From contig CM063507.1 in assembly GCA_032207245.1 (NCBI GenBank), positions 90,826,560-90,890,559 on the forward strand: a DNA stretch of 64,000 nt. The letters run 5' to 3'. This DNA comes from Pardosa pseudoannulata. Taxonomy: Eukaryota; Arthropoda; Arachnida; Araneae; Lycosidae. Shown piece by piece: positions 10,432 through 20,294 of this stretch; positions within the stretch are counted from its first letter, which is position 1; the number at the start of each line of letters is the position of its first letter. The notes below the pieces were generated by a model. That model had not been told where the DNA came from, did not search any database, and worked only from the letters and a program-made list of their open reading frames with translations. Position numbers and translations under genes: made by a program.

Positions 10432-10479
10432 AGCAGCCCATCACCGATAGAGATGTTTGGGGCCCGTGCTCATTTGATT

Positions 10480-12283
10480 AAATCCGTGAAGCCTTCCCTT
10501 CTGCTAGTTCCTCTCCGGGTCGAGATCGGATCTCTGTGAGGATTTTGCGAGGTCTTCCTTGGGAAGTCCTTGTAAAAATATTTAACATCTTGTTATGTTG
10601 CCGTAGGGTGACTTCTTCTTGGTTGGAAGCGAATACTTTTCTGCTCCCCAAGAAGTTGGATGCGGTGAGCCCTGGAGATTTTAGGCCCATATCTGTATGC
10701 TCTATTTTGGTTAGGATCTTTAACAAAATATTGTTAAGTAGGCTAAGGAAGTTTATTTCTCATGACCCGAGACAGAAAGGCTTTACTTGGTTGGATGGTA
10801 CTCTTCACAATTCAGCGTTACTTGATGCAATCCTTTGTGACGCCAAAACCAATTTGAGACCCGCGGTTATAGTAAGTTTGGACTTGCAAAATGCTTTTGA
10901 TAGCCTTGATCATAGTTTTCTTCCCCATTTATTCAATCTTTTTGGCTTTCCTACCTCTCTTAAAGATTACCTTTTATATATTTATACAAATTCTTCTATT
11001 TTGCATTTTGATGATGGTGTTTCTGATCCCTTCAGACCAATTCGAGGGGTTCGCCAAGGTGATCCTTCAAGTCCCTTTATTTTTAACTTGGCGATAGATT
11101 TAGTGCTTCGGGCTCTTCCTTCTCATATAGGATACCGCTTTTCTGATGGTGGCATTTGGAACGGTAGTGCCTTTGCGGATGACATTATTTTATTTTAGTC
11201 AACTGTTAGAGGTATGCAGTCCCTTCTGGACATCACCTCTCTTCGCCTTTCGGCTATGGGCCTGAAAATTAATTTTTTGAAATCCTTTTCAATATCAGTT
11301 TCTCCCTCTGGGAAGGAAAAGAAATTTAAAATTTCAAAGTCTAACCTATTTATGGATGGATTTCCTATTAAGGCACTTGATATTGTTGATGAATTTGATT
11401 ATCTTGGCATTCCGTTCCTTGCCACTGGTTTTAAGCGGCTGGCGATCTCTAGTTTACTGACTACCAAGTTAGATAGGCTCAAGAGAGCTCCGCTGAAGCC
11501 TCAGCAGCGTATTTTCGCTCTTACTTGTTACCTTCATTGTACCATCTGTTCTCTTTAGGTCGCATTTCTATTGGTCAGTTAAAGAAATGTGATATTATTG
11601 TTAGGACTGCTGTAAGGACTTGGCTTCGTCTCCCAGCGGATGTGCCGACGGCTTTTTTCCACTCTGCCGTGGCTGTTGGAGGTTTAGGTATTCCGTCTTT
11701 TAGATGGTCAATTCCTGTCCTCCGTCATTCCCGTCTGAACAATCTTTGTTTGTTACTGAAGAGGACTACTGGGTCCGTTCCAGGATTTCTACAAGACAGA
11801 CTGGTACGAGCTAAGAGACTTGTCGTCCAAGATGGATTTGCTGTGGACTCTAAGTCCAAAATGAATAGGGCTATGAAACAAAGACTGAATAATAATATAG
11901 ATGGTATTGGATTGAAGGATGCAGGCAAGGTCTCTTCTGCTCACCGTTGGATTTCTGACGGAACAAGTTTTCTGAGCGGCAGAGACTACATTGGTTGTGT
12001 CCAGACGAGAATTGCTGCGGTCCCGTGCCGGAGTCGTCTGGCTAGAGGGAGAGTTCGTGACTGGGCCTGTTCCATTGGATGTTCAGCTGTGGAATCGGCG
12101 AACCACATCATACAGCTTTGTCACCGAACTCATGGTTTTCGTATCGAGAGACATAACGCCATAATGAATTATATTGTACGTGGTCTCTTGGTGAGGAACG
12201 AGCAAGTTCTTGTCGAGCCGATTATAAATAATGGAGATGCAAATAGGAAGCCAGATATTGTTATCATTAGAAACGACACTACG
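10480..12283 (+). pseudogene. R2-clade retrotransposon fragment (RT to start of endonuclease)
   Basis: Plus-strand remnant of an R2-like element, which encodes one protein with RT and a C-terminal restriction-like endonuclease. Homology starts near 10,480 (IREAFPSASSSPGRDRI). RT motifs are FRPISV, the first Asp in SLDLQNAFDSLDH, RGVRQGDPSSPFIFNL and the catalytic AFADDIILF. The post-RT region has APLKPQQRIFALT and GGLGIPSFRW, characteristic of R2. Near 12,060-12,120 lies the R2-type knuckle C-x3-C-x7-H-x4-C (CSIGCSAVESANHIIQLC), and then the KPD of the endonuclease site. The fragment stops just after KPDIVIIRND, before the second catalytic Asp. It carries an in-frame TAG at about 11,199 directly after the ADD box and a frameshift near 11,530-11,555. 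Both ends are missing and no 28S rDNA is visible, so it is a displaced relic. Confidence 0.88.
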
Positions 12284-12433
12284 GACCAGAGTAAAAATTC
12301 CCAAACATTAAAACCAGAACATGATATATGAGATGAGAAAAAAGTGATGAAAATAAGCCATTATAAAGAATAATAAAAACCAATGCGCTTGAGAAAGTCA
12401 AAAAGGTCAGGATGAGGGGATTCACCCAAAAGG

Positions 12434-12646
12434 TCATTTAAAACTTAAATTTTTAGTACCAAAATACATTAGATAAAAACGGGTAAAACGGGTGCAAGAG
12501 GTTAAAAAATGATGAACGGTGAGAAGACAATGGCAGCTAGGACAACGAGGAGGAGGTTCCCCCAAAAGCAAATGAGAATGGGTGAGTCTGGTGTGCCCGA
12601 TACGTAGTCTAGTCAAAATGACATCACGTTTACGACTAAGAATCAA
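12434..12646 (-). pseudogene. RNase H C-terminal tail of the third LINE
   Basis: Short open stretch of about 70 residues with RLRIGHTRLTHSHLLLGEPP and the Cys/His pattern CPSCHCLLTVHHFLTSC. It matches the tails of the other LINEs at 77-300 and 3100-3300. It lies in a different frame from the main RT-RNase H frame because of the duplication and small deletions in between. Confidence 0.75.
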
Positions 12647-13017
12647 AGCCCAAGGCGTGATATTTGGTTTGATACCATGGAGTTTATTTAGCGTTTCTTT
12701 TCCCAGTCATCAATCCAGTTATTTCGGACTATAAGGTAAGTTGATTATATAACGGGTGTGGAGAAATTAAAAATATGATGCAGCTGTGAGAAGACAAGGC
12801 AGGAGAGTTAGGTTCGCAAAAGCAAATGAGAATGGGTGAGTCTGGTGTGCCCGATACGTAGTCTAGTCAAAATGACATCACGTTTGACGACTAGGAATCA
12901 AAGCCCAAGGTCGTGATATTTGGTTTGATACCATGGAGTTTATATAGCGTTTTCTTTTCCTCAGTCATCAATCCATGTTATTTCGGACTATAAGGTAAGT
13001 TGCATTTTTTATATCGG
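12510..13017 (-). repeat. Two-copy 254-bp direct duplication inside the third LINE
   Basis: The stretch containing GAGTCTGGTGTGCCCGATAC appears near 12,585 and again 254 bases later, and similarity continues through both units. The copies differ mainly by scattered one- to few-base insertions and deletions. Related LINEs at 200-500 and 3240-3550 have only one copy. It is either a local duplication in a dead element or an assembly error. Confidence 0.7.
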
Positions 13018-13073
13018 TTGTAAGAGAGTGAGACAGTTATAATGCATCAATTAGCACTCCTTAGCCAACCACG

Positions 13074-14975
13074 TCAGCCTTTTTTCAATTCTTCCCCGCA
13101 ATACCTACATGACTGGGCACCCCAACAGAAGAGACAAATGGAAACTCGCGACGGGATGAGCTGCTTGATGTTAAAAAGATTAAGAGTCATATAAATAAAG
13201 CTGTTTAATATGGTACCCGAGCTGAGATTATCCAATACGCTCAAAGAGCCTGTATATATCACAAATTTTTTCCTGTTGCTATTCGAAATGAAATTAAGTG
13301 CCTCATATACGGCAATAAGTTCGGCAGTAAAAATTGAGCAGAAAGAAGGAAGGTGGTAACTTCGAGCAGTAGTGTCACACACAACTCCAAAACCAACGTA
13401 GTTATCAGACTTAGATCCATCCGTGTAGGTTTCGTTATAGCTTTTGTAGCTATCTCTATGATTGTGAAAGAGTTGCTTATATATGTGAGCATCTGTTGCA
13501 TTTTTAGTGAAGCCTTTAAAAGGATTCATATACGAGACTTTAAGCTCCTTCCAGGGTGGTATTTTAAAATAGGGTTTAGGCAACACTTCCTTGTCCTTAA
13601 GCAATGAATTTTCTAAAATCCTCCGCATACGCAGACCGAAAGGTGGAATGAAAGATGGGCGATTAGAATAAAAATGATCATAATGACGGTTTAAAAGTAT
13701 GTTTTTAAGAGGATGAGAAGGATGAGATAAAATGCTATAAAAAGTATTCAATGAAAAATGAGAACGGATATGATTCAATGATGGTTCGTAGCAGTCAACA
13801 TAAAGACTTTGTACAGGTGATGTTCTAAAAGCCCCAGAACAAATGCGAAGTGCAGAATGATGCGCAGTGTCCAGTTTACGTAAAACCGATGGACGCGCTG
13901 AACCATAAACGGAACAAGCGTAGTCAATTTTGGAACGAATGATTGAACGGTAAATGCGAAGCAGAGAACAGCGATCGGCTCCCCACGAAGTATTAGCGAG
14001 GATTTTCAGAAGGTTTAGCTTTTTTTCGCAGTTTTTTCTAATAAAAGAGACATGCTGAGCAAAAAATAACTTTTTGTCAAATATGACACCTAAAAACTTA
14101 GCAGAGTCTGAAGCAGTAATTTTTGTTGACCCAAGATAAATTTCGGGGTCAGGATAGATGCCACGTTTTCGGCAAAAGTGGACAGAAGAAGTTTTTTCGC
14201 TAGAGATCTTAAAGCCGTTAAAATTAGTCCACTTAATAATATTACGAATGGCCCCTTGAAGTTGTCGCTCGATGAAACGCATATCTTGCCCGGAACATGA
14301 TATCTGGAGATCGTCAACATAAAGGGTAGCTTTAATGGAAGATGGAAGTCTGTTTAAAACCTGATTTATCTTTATAGAAAAGAGAGTCACACTTAGAACT
14401 GAACCTTGAGGCACTCCCTCTTCCTGAATATAAACATCAGAAAACGTGTTTTTTATACGAACTCTAAAATCCCGATGTGAAAGAAAGTTTTTAATAAAGA
14501 TTGGCAAGTTCCCACGAAATCCAAAATCATAGAGATCGCAAAGGATGCCATAGCGCCATGTCCGATCATATGCCTTTTCAATGTCGAAAAAGATAGAAAC
14601 TAAATGGCTCCTTTTCAAAAAAGCGTTGCGAATCTGCGTTTCTAAGTAAAGAACATTATCAATAGTGGACCGACCTTTTCTAAAACCACTCTGGAGAGGA
14701 GGAATACAATTTTTGCTTTCCAAGATGTAAACCAAACGAGAATTGACCATTCTCTCAAATACTTTACAAAGGCAGCTAGTGAGGGCAATTCGGTGATAAT
14801 TGCTAGGGTTAGAGGCGTCTTTGTCTGCTTTGGGGATAGGGATAATTATGGCAGATGTCCACTGAATAGGAAAGGTGTGCTCTCTCCAGATGCGGTTATA
14901 GAGGTGTAAAAGATTTATAAGAGAGCTGTGTGTAAGATGTTTTAGCATTTGATAAGTTATTTTATCGGGACCAGG
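13074..14975 (-). pseudogene. RT-RNase H of the third LINE (about 630 codons open)
   Basis: A long uninterrupted frame. RT motifs are PSNYHRIALTS (His where related copies have Arg-Pro), Asp in FFDIEKAYDRTW, GVPQGSVLSVTLF and the catalytic YVDD. RNase H has Asp in YTDGSKSD and Glu in TAELIAVYEAL, but the third acidic residue is lost: YTGSLSVL stands where YTDSLSAL is expected. The C-terminal WxPSHVG part is scrambled after about 13,130 (GAQSCRYCGEE). The open frame continues to 15,062 only because it reads into an unrelated LINE tail, giving a chimeric start. Despite its length it lacks endonuclease and a working RNase H. Confidence 0.85.
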
Positions 14976-15029
14976 TTGGTTGGTTGGGTGGAGTTTAATG
15001 GCACTGAGTCCACCTGGGACATATTGGAC
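14974..15029 (-). mobile_element. Short LINE 3' tail insertion
   Basis: Read on the minus strand, about 55 bases match the end of the LINE at 2791-8571 (CAATATGTCCC, then CAGTGCCATTAA, then CCAACCAACCAACC). It is either an extremely 5'-truncated insertion or the surviving end of a larger element. It abuts the truncated RT of the third LINE on one side and the duplicated block starting at 15,033 on the other. Confidence 0.65.
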
Positions 15030-15032
15030 GAT

Positions 15033-15985
15033 TACAATTGGCCTTTGAAGCTTACGACGCAATGAAATATCTGTTAGACCCCATGGTTAAATCTTATCTC
15101 TTGCAGCATCTCTTCCCCGAAGCGTCATTCCGGGAAATTCGTATTTTGTATAAATACTGTGTTTTGTTTGCTTAGCCGAGTAGGTGGCTTTTACGACTGT
15201 ATCGTGGAGGTAGTATTATTTTTGTCTCATGGCTGGCTCGTTGAGTTTTTTTATAAGTTGATTTTAGTTCTATTTGTTTCATTTCCGTATGTTTTATGTT
15301 AGTAGTAATTAAATTCAGTTATATACTTTTAGCCATGGATATTTATTTCTTGTTGTCATATCGAGCCATTTTTATTTTCCCTTGAAATTGAGTTAAACAT
15401 ATTAGAGTTACTATCTAAAGTAAGTAACAATATCAACAAGTACTAATCTAGTCCCGTAAGAATTTATGCTGTCACCACTTGTGCAAAACATTTTATTTCT
15501 TTTAGGATTCATAAAATGTATTTTTTTTTTAACTTGGAAGCACACATACATGACTGCCACTTTCTATTATATATTAAAGTGTGTTGGAAATTCTTATCGA
15601 TTAAAATATCGATTCAATATCCATTTCGGTCGTAACCTAATTCAATCCTATGCAAATATGATGTATCAGCCGTGGTATAAATTGACTTTCCCGGTTAGCT
15701 CTTTGGGCCTTGTCTGTTTTGTGTTGCTAAAAATCTTGGAAATACTACGTACTATGTTGAAAGCTGCTTGCTTTACTTTGGTTTTAATATCTTGTTTCAG
15801 TTTTTATCGTTCGAGCTGAACAAATAAACGTTTAATCACTGATATGAACTGTGTTTTGGACTCTCTACGTATATCCACAAAACACGCATAACATGACGCT
15901 GAGCACTCTGTTAGGGAAAATTTCAACTTATTTGCAGAGTCCAGTTTTACGTTTCCGTATAAACAATCTTATTCTCGTAATACAG
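15033..15985 (+). repeat. Block A of a two-copy block (interrupted by a solo LTR)
   Basis: Except for the 358-bp solo LTR at 15,072-15,429 and its duplication, this stretch is nearly identical to 17,437-18,110. It contains a segment at 15,582-15,893 that starts TGTTGG and ends AACA. Within that segment are an octamer-like ATGCAAAT, a TATA-like GGTATAAATTG at about 15,675, and AATAAA near 15,822. This LTR-like architecture suggests an older LTR inside the block, but no target duplication is visible around it. No protein is recognised. Confidence 0.65.
15072..15429 (+). mobile_element. Solo LTR, 358 bp, with 5-bp duplication and preserved empty site
   Basis: It starts TGTTAGACC and ends AAGTAACA, giving the TG...CA ends of an LTR. 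ATATC is present at 15,067-15,071 and again at 15,430-15,434. In the paralogous block at 17,437 the same place reads GAAATATCAACAAGTAC without interruption, which is the empty site. A TATA-like GTATAAATAC sits about 80 bases in. No internal retrotransposon region remains, so the rest was lost by LTR-LTR recombination (inference). A 5-bp duplication fits Gypsy, BEL or Copia elements. Confidence 0.85.
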
Positions 15986-15990
15986 TCAAA

Positions 15991-16371
15991 TCTCGGGCAC
16001 CCGACAGCTGGAACATGCAGGGCGCGCGACAGCTGGAAAGTCTCGGCCACTCCACAGCTGGAACGTCTCGGGCGCCCGAAAGCTGGAACGTCTCGGGCGC
16101 CAGACAGCTGGAAAGTCCCGGGCGCCAGACAGCTGGAAAGTCCCGGGCGCCAGACAGCTGGAAAGTCTCGGGCGCCAGACAGCTGGAAAGTCTCGGGCGC
16201 CAGACAGCTGGAAAGTCTCGGGCGCCCGACAGCTGGAAAGTCTCGGGCGCCCGACAGCTGGAAAGACTCGGGCGCCCGACAGCTGGAAAGTCTCGGGCGC
16301 CCGACAGCTGGAACGTCTCGGGGACCCGACAGCTGGAACGTCTCGGGGACCCGACAGCTGGATCGTCTCGG
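15991..16371 (+). repeat. 25-bp coding minisatellite, about 15 units
   Basis: Unit of the type CCCGACAGCTGGAAAGTCTC plus GGGCG. Because 25 is not a multiple of three, the frame rotates with each unit; all three forward frames stay open (SRAPDSWKV, SGARQLES, LGRPTAGK). The unit resembles the 27-bp repeat at 60,048-60,347 and the 24-bp repeat at 61,741-63,115 in its CCGAC(A/G)GC(T/A)GG core. It forms the first part of the repeat exon ending at 16,908. Confidence 0.9.
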
Positions 16372-16666
16372 GCAGCGACAGCACCAGGATCGTCTCGAGC
16401 AGCGACAGCACCCAGAAGAAATTGGAGCAGCGACAGCAAAAGGAACAATTCGAGCAGCGACAGCACCAGGAACAATTCGAGCAACGAAAGCACCAGGAAC
16501 AATTCGAGCAGCGACAGCACCAGGAACAATTCGAGCAGCGACAGCACCAGGAACATCTCGAGCAGCGACAGCACCAGGAACATCTCGAGCAGCGACAGCA
16601 CCAGGAACACCTCGAGCAGCGACAGCACCAGGAACACCTCGAGCAGCGACAGCACCACGAGCATCT
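16372..16666 (+). repeat. 27-bp coding minisatellite, about 11 units
   Basis: Unit CAGCGACAGCACCAGGAACA plus ATTCGAG, nine codons per unit, so the frame is kept (QRQHQEQFE, AATAPGTIR or SSDSTRNNS depending on frame). The AATAPGT(S/P)R frame is the one leading into the conserved DEPAAGP end. The units are very uniform, which suggests recent amplification. Confidence 0.9.
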
Positions 16667-16793
16667 CAATCGCCAGCACCATCTTCATCTTCGTCTCCAT
16701 CACCAGCTTCATATGAAGGAGCAGACTTGAACGATGAGCCAGCAGCAGGGCCATCAAGGAATGAATTGGACTACCGCGCTGCCTTCCCCAATG

Positions 16794-16879
16794 GTTTGAT
16801 TTGGTTTGGAGTGCTACCGTCTACTTTTTTGCGACACGATGACTAATGAGATCGGGACCTACAGTTTAAATCCGATTCT
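16794..16879 (-). mobile_element. 5'-truncated tRNA-SINE fragment
   Basis: The 3' half of the SINE only: the tail side TTTGGTTTGGAGTGCTACCG on the plus strand, through the GAGATCGGGACCTAC stretch, ending before the tRNA head. It lies inside the repeat exon, so it postdates that exon. Confidence 0.8.
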
Positions 16880-16910
16880 CCTTCACCTACGTAGACGGGG
16901 GTTATGATGT

Positions 16911-17290
16911 GGTTGGTTGGATGGGGTTTAATGGCGCAAGGTATAATAAGGACAAGATGAGCCAGAAGAAAGGTAAAAGATTGGAACACAGTAGGACACA
17001 CATCAAAAGAATAAAAATACATTTTAAAAGGACACAAATAATACTTAAATGTTAAAATCTGAAAACAGTACAAAGTACAATATGAAAGCGAGATGAGGAA
17101 AACGAGAATGAAACCATTACCAGGCTTAGCAAGTTTGATTTTTTTTTTGTCTACAGTTTTCCTTGGCAAGCATGTATTGAAATTCTTGCTTAGCAATTTT
17201 TACTCTTATGGGGTGCAGACGTTCGGCAAGCCCCAAAACTGGCTGTTCCACGGTCTCGATACGATGAACAGTGTTGTGAATAATTGTATA
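16911..17290 (-). mobile_element. 5'-truncated LINE 3' end
   Basis: It begins on the plus strand with GGTTGGTTGG and TTTAATGGCGCAAG, the tail signature of the local LINEs in minus orientation. The following 300 bases look like LINE 3' UTR and hold no recognisable protein. It is inserted exactly at the splice donor of the repeat exon. The right border is approximate. Confidence 0.6.
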
Positions 17291-17436
17291 GTAAGATGAA
17301 TATGGTTTTAAAATATCCGGTTACTTATTTAGTATATTTTATGTTTTGTTTTTCTGACTATTAAAGTTATTCGTGGCGACTTATTTGTTACTTTCGACCT
17401 AGTTCTGCATAATTCTGCTCCATTAACATGTCTGCC

Positions 17437-18110
17437 AACGTCTGCGATTACAATTGGCCTTTGAAACTTACGACGCAATGAAATATCAACAAGTACTTAT
17501 CTAGTCCCGTAAGAATTTATGCTGTCACCACTTGTGCAAATCATTTTATTTCTTTTAGGATTCATAAAATGTATTTTTTTAACTTGGAAGCACACATACA
17601 TGACTGCCACTTTCTATTATATATTAAAGTGTGTTGGAAATTCTTATCGATTAAAATATCGATTCAATATCGATTCTAAAGCCATTTCGGTCGTAACTTA
17701 ATTTAATCCTATGCAAATATATGTTGTGTCAGCCGTGGTATAAATTTCGGTCGTAACCTAATTTAAAACTATGCAAATATGTTGTGTCAGCCGTGGTATA
17801 AATTGACTTTCCCGGTTAGCTCTTTGGGCCTTGTCTGTCTTGTGTTGCTAAAAATCTTGGAAATGCTACGTACTATGTTGAAAGCTGCTTGCTCTATTTT
17901 AGTTTTAATACCTTGTTTCTGTTTTTATCGTTCGAGCTGAACAAATAAACGTTTAATCACTGATATGAACTGTGTTTTGGACTCTCTACGTATATCCACA
18001 AAACACGCATAACATGACGCTGAGCACTCTGTTAGGGAAAATTTCAACTTATTTGCAGCAGTTTTACGTTTATGTATAAACAATCTTATTTCGTAATAAA
18101 GTCACATTGA
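17437..18110 (+). repeat. Block B of the two-copy block (empty-site copy)
   Basis: Nearly identical to block A (15,033-15,985) but without the solo LTR. It has its own small change: a stretch of about 60 bp with TTTCGGTCGTAAC...GTGGTATAAA is present twice near 17,685-17,805. The LTR-like segment here is 17,632-18,014. No coding content is recognised. Confidence 0.7.
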
Positions 18111-19505
18111 GCCGAAAAATCACTTATGAATTAGATTATTTTTTAGGGGAAATAAACTTCCATGGTCTGCGGTATTTTTATACCTATTCTTTAAATGTTT
18201 TGTGATACCAACAAAAGGTAAAATTTGAAATGGGTGACTTAAAAATTTTCTGTATCGAGTTGGACTGAAGTTGCGATCACGGAAACGTAATCTACTACGA
18301 AAATATTTACGAACTTTTTTGGAAGTTCGGTAACATGAGCTTGCGTTCAGAAGACTGCGTGTTCAAGTGAGTGAATGTTAGTTTTAATGCCGCAAAATCC
18401 AATATGGGACAAGCTGCGCCAAACAAAAGGTAAAGTTAAGCCATAAAATGAGCAATGTAATTTTCGTAACGAAAAATAAAACAAAAAGGGAAAATACAGG
18501 TCAGATGGATAAACGTTATGTAATGACAGACAATTGCATGTTTCAAATCAATACGTTACTATATTACAGGATGTACTAATTACGATACAGACTGGCAACG
18601 TATGTCCGAGAGCGACATGCGAAGGTAAGAAATGCGAGGTTAATGCAGGGTTTTTCAGTTTCATAGGATAATCAACACCATGTCAGCATGGCAAATTAGT
18701 AGTCGACAATCTATTTGACTTTGGTTGCCACAAAAATATACCATAGAAAATTCCCTACTTCATATAGTAATATCTGTTTAGAAATAAGAATTCTTTAATA
18801 CCGTTACCCATACATCTTAAAAGGACAGCAGCCATAACAACGCATCTTAATTATTTTGTTAGAGATATGAATCTCCGTGCCCAAATAAATTGTAATATAA
18901 GATACTTAATCGGATTAAACGTTTTTCTAAAATCGGAAAATAGTTTGACAATATTTTATTAAAAATTAATTTTAAAGTTCTCCCTTTTACACAATTTTCA
19001 CATATTTCTACAAAATGCTTACCAACCACTTCTAGTATACATGAAAATATTTTGGAACTTCTTTTAAATTTCGACTTATAGATTATTAAAACGAATTGAA
19101 ATGTCACAATACTTTTCTGGCATCTTACATAAAAACATTTTCTTTAATTTAACTTGCTCAATCTATAGAGGAAAAAAATTCCAAACGTGCTCCGAAGTTA
19201 TTTTAAACAAATGAATTTTTTAAAAAAATATTAAAAAATTACCGAGTTAAACATTTTATAAATTGACAAATTCCAAAAATTTGAAATATTTTTTAAGCCA
19301 AGTTTTTTTAAAAATATTTTAGGTAAGAATGATTTATTTCTAGTTGAATGTATATGTTCACCAAATATCATAAATCTCTGTTAACAATTTCAATAAAATA
19401 TTTTTATTGAAATTGTTAACAAACATTCACTGTTTCCTTAGAAAAATATTTTTGAATTCAAAACTGTATCAAAACTCGGTCTTAGATGATTTTTGTCTGT
19501 TTCAG
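18110..19505. other. AT-rich stretch with one short LINE tail
   Basis: At 18,366-18,470 a GTGAGTGAATG...TTTTAATGCCGCAAAATCC segment is the tail of a LINE or LINE-dependent short element in minus orientation. It is related to the 78-bp insertion at 33,742-33,819. The rest is AT-rich with no supported gene; the open frame at 18,859-19,107 has no recognisable feature. Confidence 0.5.
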
Positions 19506-19673
19506 GACGTCATAACTGGGCCCACCACCAGATCCGATCTCCTCCACCTGCACGTGGAAGGCAGGATGAGAAGCATTGGCCTCGGGTTGGAGTCAGGTCT
19601 GACGCCCGAAAGCGTCACTGTATAAGCTAGGAAGACTGTACACCTGCTTCTCCTCAACCTCCTGCAAAGATCT
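19506..19673 (+). other. Exon-like GC-rich island between a good acceptor and donor
   Basis: A GC-rich island in AT-rich sequence. It is preceded by a polypyrimidine-like TTTTTGTCTGTTTCAG and followed by an AA/GTAAGTGG donor. One frame reads DVITGPTTRSDLLHLHVEG and ends at a stop at 19,623-19,625. Another open forward frame contains HHQIRSPPPARGRQDEKHW, and the reverse strand is also open (VRPDSNPRP). Open frames on both strands leave its nature uncertain: an internal exon, or a small repeat carrying splice-like ends. Confidence 0.35.
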
Positions 19674-20294
19674 AAGTAAGTGGAAATATTTTTTTTCAAT
19701 TGAAACTTAGTAAAAATACTAGTAATTAATAGACTAGGATTAGTGTTTCATACTTTTTTAGTACACTTGGAGTTTTTACATCTTTTTTTCACGGCGTCCT
19801 TGTTGTCATAGATCTGTTTAAAATTTCATTAGACTCAGATATGGAAACAATATTTTAGCATAAAATTAATTTTGATTGAAGAAAACATAAAAATTAAAAT
19901 TTTTTCACTGGCGAGTTAAAAGTCATTTTAATGGACGTGCTAGTTAATTGCATTTTTTATTTGAATATTGTGAAACAAAACTTAATTTAGCAACCATTGC
20001 AGTTTAAAAAAATATTCGCATTAGTGTGGAAGAGGCATTTGATGTCGATGATTTGACCGTAGTGTGGAAGGGACATGGAAGTAATTATCGAAATATATCT
20101 GACATTAACACTACAGATTTATAACAATACCACATATAAGATATTCATGCAATCATATAATTTAAAAACTCTTCGAATTTCACTGTTAATGCATATGATA
20201 GTGAAAATGCAATCGTACAATCCGAAAATTCCTTTGATAATGCTTCATCAGTATATGCGTCACTCAAAAATAATTTAGATTAAAAACCGGAAAA

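Larger units (their letters stand above)
8585..10475 (-). mobile_element. Older host LINE, 5' part (ORF1 end, endonuclease)
   Basis: The upstream half of the LINE whose other half is 1-2777. It contains the C-terminal half of ORF1 (9856-10,431 and weaker homology to about 10,470), the start of ORF2 at 9642 and the endonuclease, interrupted by a SINE at 8877-9050. It is truncated inside ORF1 at about 10,475, where plus-strand R2-like sequence begins. No 5' UTR is seen. Confidence 0.82.
12290..14975 (-). mobile_element. Third LINE, 5'-truncated at the RT
   Basis: A minus-strand non-LTR element close to the two LINEs at 1-10,475. It keeps most of RT, RNase H and a 3' region but lacks ORF1, endonuclease and 5' UTR. 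Its coding sequence begins abruptly at PGPDKITYQ (14,975), immediately downstream of a foreign LINE tail at 14,974-15,029. The left border near 12,290 against the R2 fragment is approximate, and I see no clear target duplication. A 254-bp segment of its RNase H region is present twice (12,510-13,017). Confidence 0.8.
15991..16908 (+). pseudogene. Repeat-rich exon of an unrecognised gene family, plus-strand copy
   Basis: The exon consists of the 25-bp and 27-bp minisatellites followed by a conserved end. In one frame it reads AATAPGTSR-type nonapeptides, then a Ser/Pro-rich linker, then DEPAAGPSRNELDYRAAFPNG. The minus-strand exon at 61,650-63,219 ends in the matching DEPAAGPREFDYRAAFPHGDRG. 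A SINE fragment (16,794-16,879) interrupts the exon after RAAFPNG. The last codons, GGGTTATGAT, reappear at 16,899-16,908 followed by GTG, exactly where the minus copy has its GTGAGT donor; a LINE tail has entered at that donor. The expected next exon is at 21,727. I recognise no known domain. The upstream border is unclear because the array abuts duplicated block A. Confidence 0.6.

Noticed and set aside
15969..16757. Minus-strand frames of 227 and 262 residues over the 25/27-bp minisatellites
   Set aside because: Shadow frames of stop-free repeats; the conserved DEPAAGP end is on the plus strand.
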